Of a stretch of DNA of 64,000 nt, positions 23,521 through 34,112 are shown piece after piece. The stretch is from Pachyseris speciosa (lineage: Eukaryota > Cnidaria > Anthozoa > Scleractinia > Pachyseridae), in assembly GCA_016490735.1 (NCBI GenBank), contig JAEMWC010000984.1, positions 70,001-134,000 of the forward strand, given 5' to 3'. Every line of letters starts with the position of its first letter. The stretch's first letter is position 1. The notes below the pieces were generated by a model, which searched no databases, had not been told where the DNA came from, and saw only the letters and a list, made by a program, of their open reading frames with translations. Position numbers and translations under genes: made by a program.

Positions 23521-23905
23521 TGTAAATAAAGTATCTGAAACTATGAAACACACAAACGTTCTAGGTTTGTTTACCCGACATTTCTACTTCAGTGGCAATT
23601 TCCTGCCATGGTTTGTCCTTCATGCCTGAGTTACTGTAGATAGGCGATGTGATGTTAAAAAGACACTCATGGCATTGCCAAGCAGTAACAAGGTTGTCCT
23701 CTTTTACTCTTATGCTGTAAATAAAGTGTCTGAAACTATGAAACACACAAACGTTCTAGGTTTGTTTACCCGACATTTCCACTTCAGTGGCAATTTCCTG
23801 CCATGGTTTGTCCTTCATGCCTGAGTTACTGTAGATAGGCGATGTGATGTTAAAAAGACACTCATGGCATTGCCAAGCAGCAACAAGCCTGTCCTCTTTT
23901 ACAGG
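23521..23905. repeat. 195-bp tandem duplication inside the Harbinger-like element
   Basis: TGTAAATAAAGT(A/G)TCTGAAAC starts at 23521 and again at 23716, and the two copies are almost identical up to about 23904. Few differences imply a recent local duplication. Confidence 0.9.
23561..23746 (-). pseudogene. MADF-like DNA-binding domain relic
   Basis: The 61-codon minus-strand frame ends with SPIYSNSGMKDKPWQEIATE, which matches the C-terminal part of an MADF domain (Y-x-n-K-x2-AW-x-EIA pattern, here with PW in place of AW). MADF/Myb proteins accompany PIF/Harbinger transposases. The same segment recurs in the second tandem copy (about 23751-23904). There is no complete domain and no credible start, so it is a remnant. 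The assignment rests on one short motif. Confidence 0.4.
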
Positions 23906-24827
23906 TGTCGATCTCCGCGCTGATCTCAGCTTAAATCTCCGCCATGTTGGAAAAGACGCTTGTTCACGTAACTCTCATGACATTTCCTAATTGGTTGTGG
24001 CGCGCGCGAGCTCCGACATATTGTCTTGGTGCACCGCACACTAGCCGACAAGGCCCGAAGCACTGTCAGGTATCGCCCGACAAGCCCCGATCTGGTCGCA
24101 GACTTGTCTGAATTCACCACACACAAGCCGACAAGTGATGATTTTTCGTCGGCCGACAAAACATCGGCTAGTGTGAGGCAGCCTTTAAACGTAAGGCTCA
24201 AAGCGCGGAAAAATGCGCGCGTGCAAGTCACGATTAGTTTTAGTTTTGCTTCCATTGGTTGAGAAAGTGGCGTGAGTTTTGCTGGCCAATCACAGAGCGA
24301 AACACTGCAAAACCAAAGCAAACACAATTTACTTTTGACGCTCAAGTGAAAACCGCTCTAATGTCGCATAATTGAGTAATGCTAATCCCTAAACTTTGTA
24401 TTACTGATCTAGCCCAAAAACTCCCCAGTTACTTAGCCTCCAGGCTCTATATTTGAGAGAGCAAAATAAAGTGTTGTTGTTGCTGTTGTTAATTGTTGTT
24501 GTTGTTGTGGCAATTTTGTATTCGGACGAATCCAATAACATGGCACAACAAAACAAAAGAGTATGGATGAAAACACCTCCAAGTAATAATTCAACTTTAT
24601 AACGAAGCTACAATACTCTTTACCAATGAATTTGTCACTCATGCTGTTAAACGATAAGTTCAACCTTCAGATATTTTAAACCTTGAGAAAGAAATGGTAC
24701 AATTCATGATCACACACAATTAGTCCAAACTGATAAAAGTGTCAGCAGACGGGCATTGTTGACATAAAAGAGCCGTCTACTGAGCAAATTTAATTCTGGT
24801 GATCTGTATAGTATCAGGTGCCAAGAC

Positions 24828-25085
24828 ATGTTGGTGCCGAAGTACACACGTGGTGTTTTTCAAATGAGAAATACTGAACGCAACCTACGAGGATCAAGGA
24901 AACTTGTTATCCCATACGTTAACACAGCCACTTATGGTCTTCATTTCTTCAGATACACTTCTGCAAACATGTGGAACAAACTAACAGAGGACCTGATGTC
25001 ATTGACGTCCTTGAATGAGTTCATAACTAAAAGATGCCAAATTTCTTTCGAGCATCAGTGCAATTGTTACTTATGTAAAAATTAG
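24828..25085 (+). pseudogene. LINE ORF2 C-terminal fragment in GPCR 3 intron
   Basis: The 85-codon frame carries the typical end of a CR1/Jockey-type LINE polyprotein: TRGVFQMRNTERNLRGSRKL, LVIPYVNTATYG and ANMWNKLTEDL (the WN-x-LP-like motif), then a Cys-rich end, CNCYLCKN. The 3' tail runs to GGTGATGTATGATG at about 25201, where homology with the GPCR 2 intron resumes (GTCAAAGTTATTCGATAAAG). It is strongly 5'-truncated and absent from the paralogous intron. Confidence 0.75.
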
Positions 25086-25432
25086 TTTAATGTACTGTAT
25101 ATAATATACGATTTTATTTTTATATTGTTTTTTCTTTCTCGAAGAAATTAGCTATACAGCTAGTCTTGCAAATCCGAGTTGAAATAAAGGTGATGTATGA
25201 TGTCAAAGTTATTCGATAAAGAAAAGAGGTTTACGCAAAGAAAATTGTATTTCTCAGAATATTGTACCACACTTTCATCCAACCTATAACTTAGCGCTAT
25301 CGTCAATCTACCTTTCTCCACTCAGTTAATCATTTTTTAACGAGCACTGGCTCCGTATTATTCTTCTTCTGGGTGGACTCAAGAACGGACGGATGGGCAG
25401 GCTGATGGATGGATGGATGGCTGGCTGGCCGG

Positions 25433-25834
25433 TTGTGTTGGATTGCAAGCCACATTCTTTTCGTTCCTTGAGTGCCTTGCCATGCTTAATTTTCTGCATT
25501 TTCGCAAGTTATTCAAGATATTTTATGTTATATTTTCGCGCATAATTTCCTTTGTTTCAGCTTTCTTTTAATACAAGAGCCATAATGGGTTTTAGCTTGG
25601 GGAAAATTGCAGGATGTAGCTTGGAGAGGACGTGCAATGTTTGCATTGCCACTTGTCGTTTGACATAACAACCAAGATCAAAGGTTCGTGAACGCAAATA
25701 TGAGATTTCAAAATTAATGGCCGAAGGATAAAGCGACAATGATTTATCCTATGATTTTGAGTTTTGTAACACCGATATTAAAGTACGGTTCCCGTTTTGG
25801 GATATGGTATCTCACCCGTTCCAGTTAAAATTTC
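25433..25834. other. Unassigned inserted DNA in GPCR 3 intron
   Basis: Absent from the paralogous intron, with no recognisable domain or terminal repeat. It may be an older passenger of the same insertion event as the gypsy remnant. Confidence 0.35.
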
Positions 25835-26181
25835 TGCGCCCGTGAAAGGAACCTTAAGTTCAACCCACAGAAAATCCAATTCAAGCTGTCAAAGATCACC
25901 TTCATGGGCCACGTCATCTCTGAGCAAGGCATAGAGCCTGACCAACTAGGTCAGAGCAATATCAGACATGCCAGTTCCCACAGACAAACAGGCAGAGATG
26001 TGTTTCTGTGGGATGGTTAATTACCTCAGCCACTTCTGCCCGCATCTATCAGCTACTATCAAGCCCCTCTTCGACCTCACAATGAACAGGACCGAGATTT
26101 CAACTGGTCTGACCTCCATGAAGAGTCTTTAGACAAGCCAAGCAACTCATCTTATCCTCCCCTTGCCTAGCCTACTTCAAT

Positions 26182-26520
26182 GTGAACAAGCCCATCACTC
26201 TTCAAGTTGATGCGTCACAAAACGGCCTTGGTGCTGCCTTACTTCAGCCTAATGATTCGGGCCATCTCCAGCCAGTCGCCTACACCTCCTGCAAACTCCG
26301 TCCGAATAAAGAGCTGTGGGCCCAAATAGAGAAAGAATGCCTTGCCATTGTGGCAGCCTGTGACAAGTGGGACCAGTGGATATTTGGCCGTGAAATCCAT
26401 GTCCAGTCAGACCACCAACCACTGGAAATGATTTTCAAAAAAACTACTCCACGCAGCCCCCCGTCGTCTCCAAAAAATGACGATCCGCCTCCAACGCTAC
26501 CGCATAAGAGTCACCTATAA
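26182..26520 (+). pseudogene. Gypsy RNase H domain
   Basis: The RNase H domain of a Ty3/gypsy pol: LQVDASQNGLGAALLQ holds the first catalytic Asp, IEKECLAIVAACDKW the Glu, and VQSDHQPLEMIF the next Asp with the typical DH-x-PL. The frame then slips after a proline-rich misreading near residue 95; the expected LQRYRIRVTYKKG continuation lies in another frame from 26477. Confidence 0.85.
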
Positions 26521-26634
26521 GAAGGGAACTTCTCTCTCTCTCTGGCCGACACGCTCTCCAGGTCCACACTCCCTACCGTTAATGACTCAAAGCAAACCAA
26601 CTTTAAAATATTCCGACTTGACATTGACAACTTC

Positions 26635-27468
26635 TTGCAAAACCCCCGCATCACTTCACAGACCTTGGAAGATGTCAAAGCCTGTACAGCTCAGGATTCT
26701 GCCTTAAGTGAGCTCAACAAGATCATCATCCATGGCTGGCCTTCTAGCAAGTCCCAACTACCTCACAACCCTCACCCCTACTGGACTTTTAGGGATGAGC
26801 TAACCTCCCAAAATGGTATCATCTACAAGGGCAATCAAGTCGTCATTCCCGCCGCCCGTAGAGCATACATCCTGCAGAAAGCTCAGGTAGCACACTTTGG
26901 AGTTGAATCAAACCTCCGTCTCTGCAAGGACGTTGTCTTATGGCCGGGAATGAAGTCTGATATTCAAGATCTCTGCCACTCCTGTGGCAAGTGCGCACAG
27001 TTTCACGCACAGAACTCTAAGGAACCTATGAAGTCTCAACCGATAACAGAATATCCATGGCAGTTTGTCAGTCAAGACCTCTGTGAATTTGAGTCAGGTG
27101 CCTACCTCATCACCACAGATCATTATTCATATTTCATTGAAGTCGATGAACTCAATAACACCTTATCTAGCACCGTTGTGGAGAAAACAGAAGCTCAAAT
27201 TACTCGCCATGGCGTTCCTGAAACAATCCTCACTGACAATGGCCACCACTTCATTGCCACCGAGTATAAACAGCCATGTCATAAATATCAGATCCAATAC
27301 ATCACTAGCTCCCCTTACTGGCCACAAGGCAACGGGAAATCAGAAGCCTCTGCTAAAATAGTCAATAGAATCCTTAAGAAAAGTGGTAAACAGAACCTAC
27401 ATGAAGCTCTCCTCCTGTACAGGAACACTCCCCCAAGATGGTCACACCCTCACCCCAGCACAAAGTAG
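26635..27468 (+). pseudogene. Gypsy integrase (zinc + DDE core)
   Basis: 277 codons. The N-terminal zinc-binding region spans AHFGVESN...LWPGMKSDIQDLC-x2-CGKC (HHCC type, with the first His context degraded). The catalytic core follows with Asp in SQDLCEF, Asp in ILTDNG and Glu in PQGNGKSE, so the DD-35-E triad is still readable. It ends prematurely after RNTPPRWSHP because of a frameshift. The mature element would have continued into the 27518-28159 domain. Confidence 0.85.
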
Positions 27469-27517
27469 CATAGGACGCCGTACTCGGTGACCGCTACTTA
27501 CCTCCCTGCAGCTCCTC

Positions 27518-28159
27518 TTGCCGCGCGACAACACATCAGCAACAGTAAGGACCAACATAACAAAAAAAAAACGTTCCCAAGCGAAACACCACTATGATGC
27601 CAAGGCCAGTGGCCCGTTGCCTCCACTTCAAATTGGTGATTTTGTGTACGCCAAACCATCACCCCATCACAAGTCTGGTCCCTGGTTGTATGGCCTTGTA
27701 ATAGCCATTACCTTCCCCAAGATCATACGTCGTGGAAACCCCCCCGGGCTCACCAGAAGGAATCGGGTACACTTACGCCCAGCAGCCTCACCCCCACCAA
27801 AAGCTCTCATTCCTAGGTGGTGGCTGAAAAAATTACCCACCAGCATAACACCTACTACTGGGCTCCCAGATCAATCAACCAACCGACCAGCTCAACCTTC
27901 TTACCCAGTGACACCACAACCAGTCTTCAGCCATACACCAACCTTGTCGCAAGCTGATAATGAAAGCTCACAGCTAATGTCACCTCTAGGTACCTCTCAT
28001 CCTGATGTTCCTTTACCATGCCCGTCCTCTACTAGCACAATACAACCTCCAAGCAACTTCAAACCAAGGTCACACCCCCGTGATGGTCCTCAGCGAGTGG
28101 AACCAGTCATCACCCGGTCAGGACGTGTGTCAAAACCAGTTGTTCGCCTAGACTTGTGA
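27518..28159 (+). pseudogene. Gypsy integrase C-terminal region
   Basis: The frame holds KKKRSQAKHHYDAKASGPLP, then LQIGDFVYAKP and TRRNRVHLRP, the usual SH3-like tail of Ty3/gypsy integrases, followed by a long Pro/Ser-rich linker and the end RSGRVSKPVVRLDL. A segment between GLVIAITF and the RRNRVHLR motif is shortened. It is not an independent gene, although it begins with a Met. Confidence 0.8.
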
Positions 28160-28160
28160 C

Positions 28161-29292
28161 CACCACACAGACACTGAGGAACTTATAACTTTTATAACTT
28201 ATAACTTATAACTTTCCCTGATCACTCTCCATGTCCTTAAGACACCGTATCCTATTGAACCGCACTGTTTTCTTAATTAAGTTTTGTTTTGTTTTTTTCT
28301 TTTGCTCAGTTTAGGACTGTGGCCTTGCTTATCTTGGTCATATAGTACTATCACTTAGAAGTACGTTCTGTTTTTTCTCTTTTCGCGTACTCAAATTCTG
28401 GTACAGAACAAGGAATTTGGCGCTGCTTCGCAGACGGTACTAACCGGGGTTAGTTAACGTCTGCGACGCAGGCTATGCACCAGGGGGCGGGAAGGAAGAA
28501 CTCGTGTTAACCTCCAATATGGCGTCGAGATCTCTGTTATCTATCGTCACTCGATCAACAAGTAAAGTTTCCTTTCTTTCGGTTTCATTTTCGCTACTCT
28601 CTCTCGCTTGGATCATTTATATGCCTTTTCGCTCGGATCATTTGTCCCTTTTCGTGTCCCGTCCTGGAAATCATACAACGTTTGTACGTGTTTTTTTCGG
28701 TTCAATTTTGTGTTATGTTATTGTTATTTTCTTGTCGATTTTCTAACCTGTATTTTGCTCACTTGTAACATGTGTAACATGTATTTCCTTTGTTTTCTCT
28801 CTGTAACACCCGTTTTTAATAAGTCATTAATAGTTTATTGTCTACGCGTTGGAACTCATTTGATTATTTGGCCTCATCAGGTTGGTTGGTTGGTTGGTTG
28901 CTTAAAGAGGCCGTACCGGCGGCAGTTCTTGTCAGATCTTGTCCAAATAGTGAGGACATATTTTTTCTAGTACGCGATCGGCCCGTCTAACACGAAGAAG
29001 TAAACTCACCGACTGGCTTCTAATTATTTCTTGGACAGAAAAGGAAGTAGTATTATTTTATGGCGAGTTTTTCGGGACACAATGATGAAACTTGAAAATT
29101 AAAAGTTAACTTAACTTTTTCAAGTTGCAATCCGTTGCCTCCTCGTCATCCGTTACCACAGAAACCGCAAGTAGTTTCACTGCACATATTAAGCACTTCG
29201 AAGGAAAACTACAAACTTTTTCATGTGCTCCACTTTGCAAGCACATACTGGTTTGGGTTCATACCCAAATTACGCGACAGTGCCCCTTTAAA
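28161..29292. other. Post-gypsy non-coding block
   Basis: Contains T-rich stretches and possibly remains of the 3' LTR (around 28500-28870, with TGTAACA words), a (GGTT)4 tract at about 28881, and a unit at 28901-29292 whose ends read CTTAAAGAGGC and GTGCCCCTTTAA (MITE-like). Frames at 28504-28970 are unsupported. Homology with copy 1 resumes at the GATAGATACATGGA motif. Confidence 0.4.
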
Positions 29293-29376
29293 TCGATAGA
29301 TAGATACATGGAAAGATGCGTAAATACATACATGTATGTAAACGTACGTGGGCTAAGCAAATAGCAAAAGATTTAC

Positions 29377-29830
29377 CTTTGCTGGTCACCATTGTGCTAT
29401 ACCTGAGAGGTCTGGCAAGGGCATAATGACGCTCAAAACTGATGACAGTCACAAAGGCAAAAGACCATCCAGAAGTCAGCATAATAGAGGCGTAAAAGGC
29501 TTTAAACAACTTGTCTTGATTTTCGCACGTTGAATTACCACGTCCAAACGCATGCCATCGCAAAGCAACAAAAATTGGTTGAGAGGTGATAGCAGTCAGG
29601 CAGTCAGTGGCGGCCAGACTACACAGCAGGGTGTTGCTCGGCTTCTGCAGTGAGGGTGTCTTGATGATGGTGACGATTATTGCCAGGTTGCTTACAAATG
29701 CAAAAGCAGAGAAGGGAATATTGACTGCGGCTACGATGGCTTCATTCGTGTATGCAGCAGTCTCATTAGGTGCAGGCAGCCCGAACCAGTCAGGAACACC
29801 ACATGAACTGAAGTTTGTATTCTCTGTCAT
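29377..29830 (-). CDS. Class A GPCR 3, coding exon 1 (N-terminus to TM3/ICL2)
   Basis: The exon is 454 nt, starts MTENTNF and ends AGCAAAG|GTAAAT (phase 1; intron from 29376). It encodes TM1 (SNLAII), TM2 (LAATDCL), the Cys before TM3 (NSTCEN) and the E-R-H variant FERHYALARP. It is a paralogue of 18925-19378 with roughly a dozen substitutions, one being Ser to Cys in the LLCSLAATD segment of TM2. The acceptor-like TTAACAG just upstream of the ATG is conserved with GPCR 2. The downstream partner exon is 22636-23096. The frame continues past the donor only by chance. Confidence 0.85.
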
Positions 29831-31300
29831 TGTTTGCTTTCTGTTAAGAGGTTACCGAGAAATTCAGTCAATTGAATGAAGACGTGAAGACACTCCAAGG
29901 TGTCAATCTTCATATTTCCGTATGTCGACCCTTTCCCTTCCCGTATAGTTATTCGCAGTCCTTTCATTGTCATACTTCTCAGGCTCATTTGTACACATAA
30001 AAGGTTTTCTTGACAAGTCTTCACTTGACAAGTTGTACAGTATTTTCGCATTAATGTTTGCGAAGAATCATATAAAAAATATATTTTTCTTTTCAGGTCA
30101 TTCATCATGATTTCATGGAAAATTAATAGTAGTGTACTGTATTCGAATCCATTATCGAAAACTACCCATTCTTTAATTTGCTAAGGAAACAACGCGACAG
30201 TAAGTGGTTCCAGAGTATTCAGTTTCCTCTTTGATACCCTTATCGTGAAGAGATGCTTTGTTTGAGTTTGAAATTGTGAAAATGTTAGTGAAAAGGCTTT
30301 TTGAGGGCTGCTTTTTAGGAGAACTGTGCTTAAAGCGTTTGAAATTTCTGCTGAGTTGTTCTTTCAATTTGTTTAACGAGTTATGCTAATTCCGCACATA
30401 AAAGAGACTTATATGCTTTCAAGCTTTTTTCCTCAAACTAATCACTACTTTAAGACTAGTTCTCGGTCACAGAATCTAAATCTTTGTGAAAAACAAATTA
30501 ATTTCTAGTAATAACAAATAAGGTAAAAAGATATTGCAGGCTTAAAATTCATGAAGATTTCTTGGCAACAAATATTGAGGAGGCGAATATGTTCGTGTCT
30601 TTTTGTGATTGTGTGGTAGTCCATAGCAGAAGACAAAATTAAGCAGACTAATATTTAGGCAAAACTAACAGCTCACTCCATTTAAAATTAAATAACTATG
30701 TGAGTGCGTTTATGCCCAGGCAGATCAAAAGGCCGGGTTCGAAATTCATAACAAAGTGGAGAAAAATGAGATTAGGTATTGGACACAAGACATGCATGCG
30801 ATTTGGTTTCACACTGTTGACAATTTTGTGAATTTTAGTGCTGTCAAAAAAAGCATTCACACAAATCTAAGCCACCTCAAATCTGAAGTAACTTGGTTGC
30901 CGAGAGGAAAAAAGGCGCCCCTCAAAATCCGAATTCAAGAGAACAACATTTTGTTTACCTATCTTCCAACAATATACCTATTAAAGTCGTGCTTTTGATG
31001 TGCCTTACCAAAACTCGTTTCTAGCCTGAATATTACTTCAAAGCGTTGCACGATAATGCGATACGTACGTTCTGTCAACATATAAAGTTTGTTTACGTCA
31101 CACTCTGTTAACAGGGCGATTTTGCTCACTCAAGCAGGTTTAGAATAAACGTCCTAATGTTTATTCAGACGGTTTATCAAAGAAAATCGATGGCTTAAAA
31201 TAAATATATAAAATCGATGCACGTTAATCTATTATTATGATTATTCAGCTGATGATTATTATTAATACCCAGCCATAATCACACTGTGATTGATACTCAC

Positions 31301-31367
31301 TGTTCTCGCCGGTAACTCGGCAGCTGCCTTATTCCCACAAGGTGCGTGGTACGTTACATGACACCAT
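31301..31367 (-). other. Candidate 5' UTR exon of GPCR 3
   Basis: The GGCGAGAACA|GTGAGTATC donor on the minus strand (intron from 31300) is conserved with 21234 in the paralogous block. It is a non-coding first-exon candidate; the 5' end is not determinable. Confidence 0.3.
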
Positions 31368-31812
31368 CCAACAACGTAACGCTCTCGTTATTTTCGCGGT
31401 GAAGTTCTCAAAATGCTCGCGAATAGATCTTGCCCACGAATAAAGACAATTCTAGAAACGAGATCACTTACATGTTCTCTTGCAGGACTTGCACGATTCA
31501 CTTTGCAGATAACTCTTCACTTAATCTGAGGGATTATCACATTCAGATTTCTCAGATAAGCATTCATTGTGTCACTACTCTTAATTCCGTCATAAATGTT
31601 TTCATGTAAACTCATCTCACGTGTAAATTCACAAAAGAAGTTATAAAAACAGAATATTAGCTTGCCGAGATGATGCTTGGTCCTTATTTCAAATGAATCT
31701 ATTTTTTACGAAATGTGCTGTGACTTTTACAATTCGTCGTTATAAATACTTGCTTGCTAAGAAATAAACACCACAACAAAATAAGTATGACAAATAAATA
31801 TCCTCTCGGTAG

Positions 31813-32085
31813 AGCAGGGATGGCGTATAGTGTGAGAGCACATGCCTCCCACCAATGTGGCCCGGGTTCGATTTCCGGACTCAGCATCATATGTGGGTTG
31901 AGTTTGTTGTTGGTTCTCGTCCTTGCTCCGAGAGGGTTTTCTCCGGGTATGGTGTTCCCCTCTCCTCAAAAAACCAACACTTCCAAATTCCAATTCGATT
32001 CGGAATTTCGAGGGCCACCGGTTTGTCAGTTACATTACTTTTAAGTGTGACCCTCGTTAAACAAAGTTGATTTATTTATTTATGT
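31813..32085 (+). mobile_element. tRNA-derived SINE
   Basis: The head resembles a tRNA with an A-box (GGATGGCGTATAGTGTGAGAGC) and a B-box (GGGTTCGATTTCC) spaced as in RNA polymerase III promoters. A conserved-looking body follows (GTTGTTGGTTCTCGTCCTTG, CTCCGAGAGGGTTTTCTCCG) and an AT-rich tail (GATTTATTTATTTATG). Open frames across it on both strands are shadows. Confidence 0.75.
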
Positions 32086-33600
32086 ATTGATTTTATACCA
32101 GTTATCGCCGGACTAACAGTTGATTGACTCAGCAATAATAACACCGTGTTTTGTTTTCTATCCACAACACAACTGTCTTTTCTTTTTTAGCTTATTTCCC
32201 ATTGTACTTGCAGTTCTTAAGTAGCCTGACATCCCAATGACAAATCTCCCTATTCCCTCCCACCAAAAAGGTTTTCATCCTTCTACACGATCAATGTCTC
32301 ACATGCTTGGATCTGCAGGAAGCTCTCACGAGAAGGTTGATTTTGATCACTGTCGTCAGTATGGGGAGTTGAGTGAGCTGATCACCGGCTAGCAGTGGGA
32401 TGAGATACCTGTGGTGATTTTAGAATACAGCGTTTCTCCACTGCATTCACTCCCCCATGCCAGGAATTTAAATGTTGTATAAAATCAAAAACAAGCCCAC
32501 TTAAACTATGAGTTCTTAAATCGGGGCAGATGCGAAAATAGTGACAAGTAATTTTGCTTGGAAATCTTGTTCAGCTGAAACGAGTTTAGCTAATCATGAA
32601 TTATTTATTTGAAAGATCATTGAGAGGTAAATAAGGGATAAATTTTATAATCCTCACGATTAACTTAAAAGAAGCGGTTCACGACTAATATATATTTTAA
32701 TAACTCCGCTGGGAATAGCTTGTTAAAAAGATTATTAAAATCGAGATGTAAATCATGACCCACTGGCGAACGCTTTAAAGATATCATAGTCCACTGCGTC
32801 CTGGGTGGACATCGAGCATGTTCTGCAGTTGAATTAAGAACAGCTTCATCAAAAGCCCACTCCCTATCTTACAGATCTGTTAGCTCCGACAAAATGTAAG
32901 TTCCGTCTATGATAACGTTTTCACTAAATTCCTCTACTAACTGTAGTTTCAGTCATAACAAAAATAAAAACACGGGGCCGACAATTTTGTTCATCTCGGT
33001 GAAATTCAAGGCATTCTGAATTATCCACAGTTACGAAGTTTTAGTTAGTTTTTTTCTTTTATTATTATTATTATTATTCCTTTTTTATTCATTAGAAACA
33101 ATTTCCATGTTACATGAGATTCAACAGAGAATGTTTTTCAAGAGCGTTGACCAAGTGCCTCACCTGGTGCTTGAACAGCAATTAAACATTCTCATTAAGT
33201 GTGGAGAGAAAAATATCTTAACCAAGAAACCAAATTTTACGGCCTCCATTTCAAATGAATTTGGGTGAATACTTTTTTAAAGCTTTTAAGTTGTATTTTA
33301 TGTCGTAAGTCTACACAAGACTAAGCCTTTTCATACCCAGTGAAAAATAAGAATATAGTCTGCAAAATGTAGCATATACAAAGGCATATGATTGCATTTG
33401 AAGGAGTAAATTTCGAGAAGAACGGGAAGGGATAAACGAGAGGAAGAAAAATGCATTATTTTCAGTACGCGAGCACTTTTTCCGTGGTTGCGAAACAAAA
33501 GATCTCTACAGGTAGATGTGCGTATCGCTCTATTACGGTAATGATTATGATTGACAATCCTTCTTACACTACTCCCCACGTAAATTTGATTTTAGAGAAA
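32086..33600. other. Gene-free stretch upstream of GPCR 4
   Basis: No supportable coding region. An (ATT)n tract lies at about 33060-33077. The promoter and any 5' UTR exon of GPCR 4 should lie here, but no core element stands out. Confidence 0.4.
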
Positions 33601-33664
33601 TTAAGTGTTTTGTATATCGTTTCCAGACTTGAAAACCAGTCTGCAAATATTTCACACTGCGGAA

Positions 33665-34112
33665 ATGGGTCTCATGAGGAATAACTCCATTTGTGGGCTA
33701 GAGAGATGGACTGGGATCGTAAGGAACGACACGGTCGCTTACGTCAACGATATCCTCCTTGCCACTGTCAATGGATCCAGCTGCATTTTTGCATTCCTTA
33801 GTAACCTGGCCATCATTGTCGCTGTCATCAAGAATCCCTCCTTACAGAAGCCCTGCAATATCCTGCTGTGCAGCCTGGCCTTCGCAGACTGCCTCACAGG
33901 AATCACTACTCAGCCATTGTTTCTTGTGTGGCGATATTTCTTTTCCAGAGCCCAACAGTCGTGTTTGCACCAAGTCTTGATTTTTGACGTTTATTACACT
34001 TTCAATTTATTTACAACCGGTTTGTCCTTCGTGAACGTTACAATTATAAGTTTTGATCGCCATTACGCTTTGTCCAGACCAATGGTATATCTTGCTAATG
34101 CCAATAAAAAAG
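33665..34112 (+). CDS. Class A GPCR 4, coding exon 1 (N-terminus to TM3/ICL2)
   Basis: The exon encodes the N-terminus and TM1-TM3. The start MGLMRNNS (33665) is preferred to an earlier in-frame Met at 33605, because an acceptor-like TCGTTTCCAG lies between them (AG at about 33627-33628) and the other family members have short N-termini. A second Met at 33674 is possible. Landmarks are SNLAIIVAVIK (TM1), LAFADCL (TM2), a Cys before TM3 (QSCLHQ) and FDRHYALSRP, a DRY variant reading D-R-H. The exon is 448 nt and ends AAAAAG|GTGAG in phase 1, matching the family gene structure. Confidence 0.87.

Larger units (their letters stand above)
23339..24184. mobile_element. PIF/Harbinger-like element, 846 bp, TTA target duplication
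   Basis: The ends are inverted: AGGCCGCCGCACACTAGG on the left and, read from the right, AGGCTGCCTCACACTAGCCG. TTA flanks both sides (23336-23338 and 24185-24187), and the GPCR 2 intron provides the empty site. A 3-bp TTA/TAA duplication is characteristic of PIF/Harbinger. The interior contains a 195-bp tandem duplication with an MADF-like relic; Harbinger elements are known to carry a Myb/MADF-type DNA-binding gene. No transposase DDE domain remains. Confidence 0.8.
23231..24361. mobile_element. MITE copy C, split by a nested element
   Basis: The ends are TAAAGCGGTTTTCAAGTGAG on the left and its near-complement CTCAAGTGAAAACCGCTCTA on the right, the best preserved ends of this family in the window. 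The two halves correspond to the uninterrupted copy B at 18074-18357. The Harbinger-like insertion 23339-24184 sits between them. Confidence 0.8.
25835..28160 (+). mobile_element. Ty3/gypsy LTR retrotransposon, 5'-truncated and broken
   Basis: In order there are the end of the reverse transcriptase (about 25855-26170; IQFKLSKITFMGHVISEQGI in one frame), RNase H (26182-26520), a linker, integrase (26635-27468) and a C-terminal domain (27518-28159). The order RT-RNaseH-IN is that of Ty3/gypsy. Gag, protease and the catalytic RT core are missing, and no LTR pair is visible. The pol frame is broken in several places. Confidence 0.85.
23097..29376 (-). other. GPCR 3 intron, 6.3 kb, invaded by transposons
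   Basis: Equivalent to the 957-bp intron of GPCR 2 but more than six times longer. In order it holds MITE C with a nested Harbinger-like element, single-copy intron sequence, a LINE tail, a short (GGAT)n tract, unassigned DNA at 25433-25835, a Ty3/gypsy remnant, and a block at 28901-29292 with TTAAAG/CTTTAA ends that may be another MITE. Confidence 0.75.
22457..31699. repeat. Segmental duplication, copy 2 (contains GPCR 3)
   Basis: Matches 17044-21640 in the same orientation and order. Extra DNA relative to copy 1 is a Harbinger-like insertion (23339-24184), a LINE tail (about 24795-25201) and a block of about 3.9 kb with a Ty3/gypsy remnant (about 25433-29292). Missing relative to copy 1 are MITE A and the 400-bp foldback. 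Confidence 0.85.

Noticed and set aside
23926..24345. 139-codon minus-strand frame across the Harbinger/MITE edge
   Set aside because: It crosses a transposon boundary and contains inverted-repeat sequence; not a gene.
28504..28970. Two overlapping plus-strand frames after the gypsy copy
   Set aside because: T-rich sequence giving Phe/Ser/Leu-rich translations; no domain, probably LTR remains.
31757..32070. Overlapping frames on both strands of 63-96 codons
   Set aside because: They lie entirely inside the tRNA-derived SINE.
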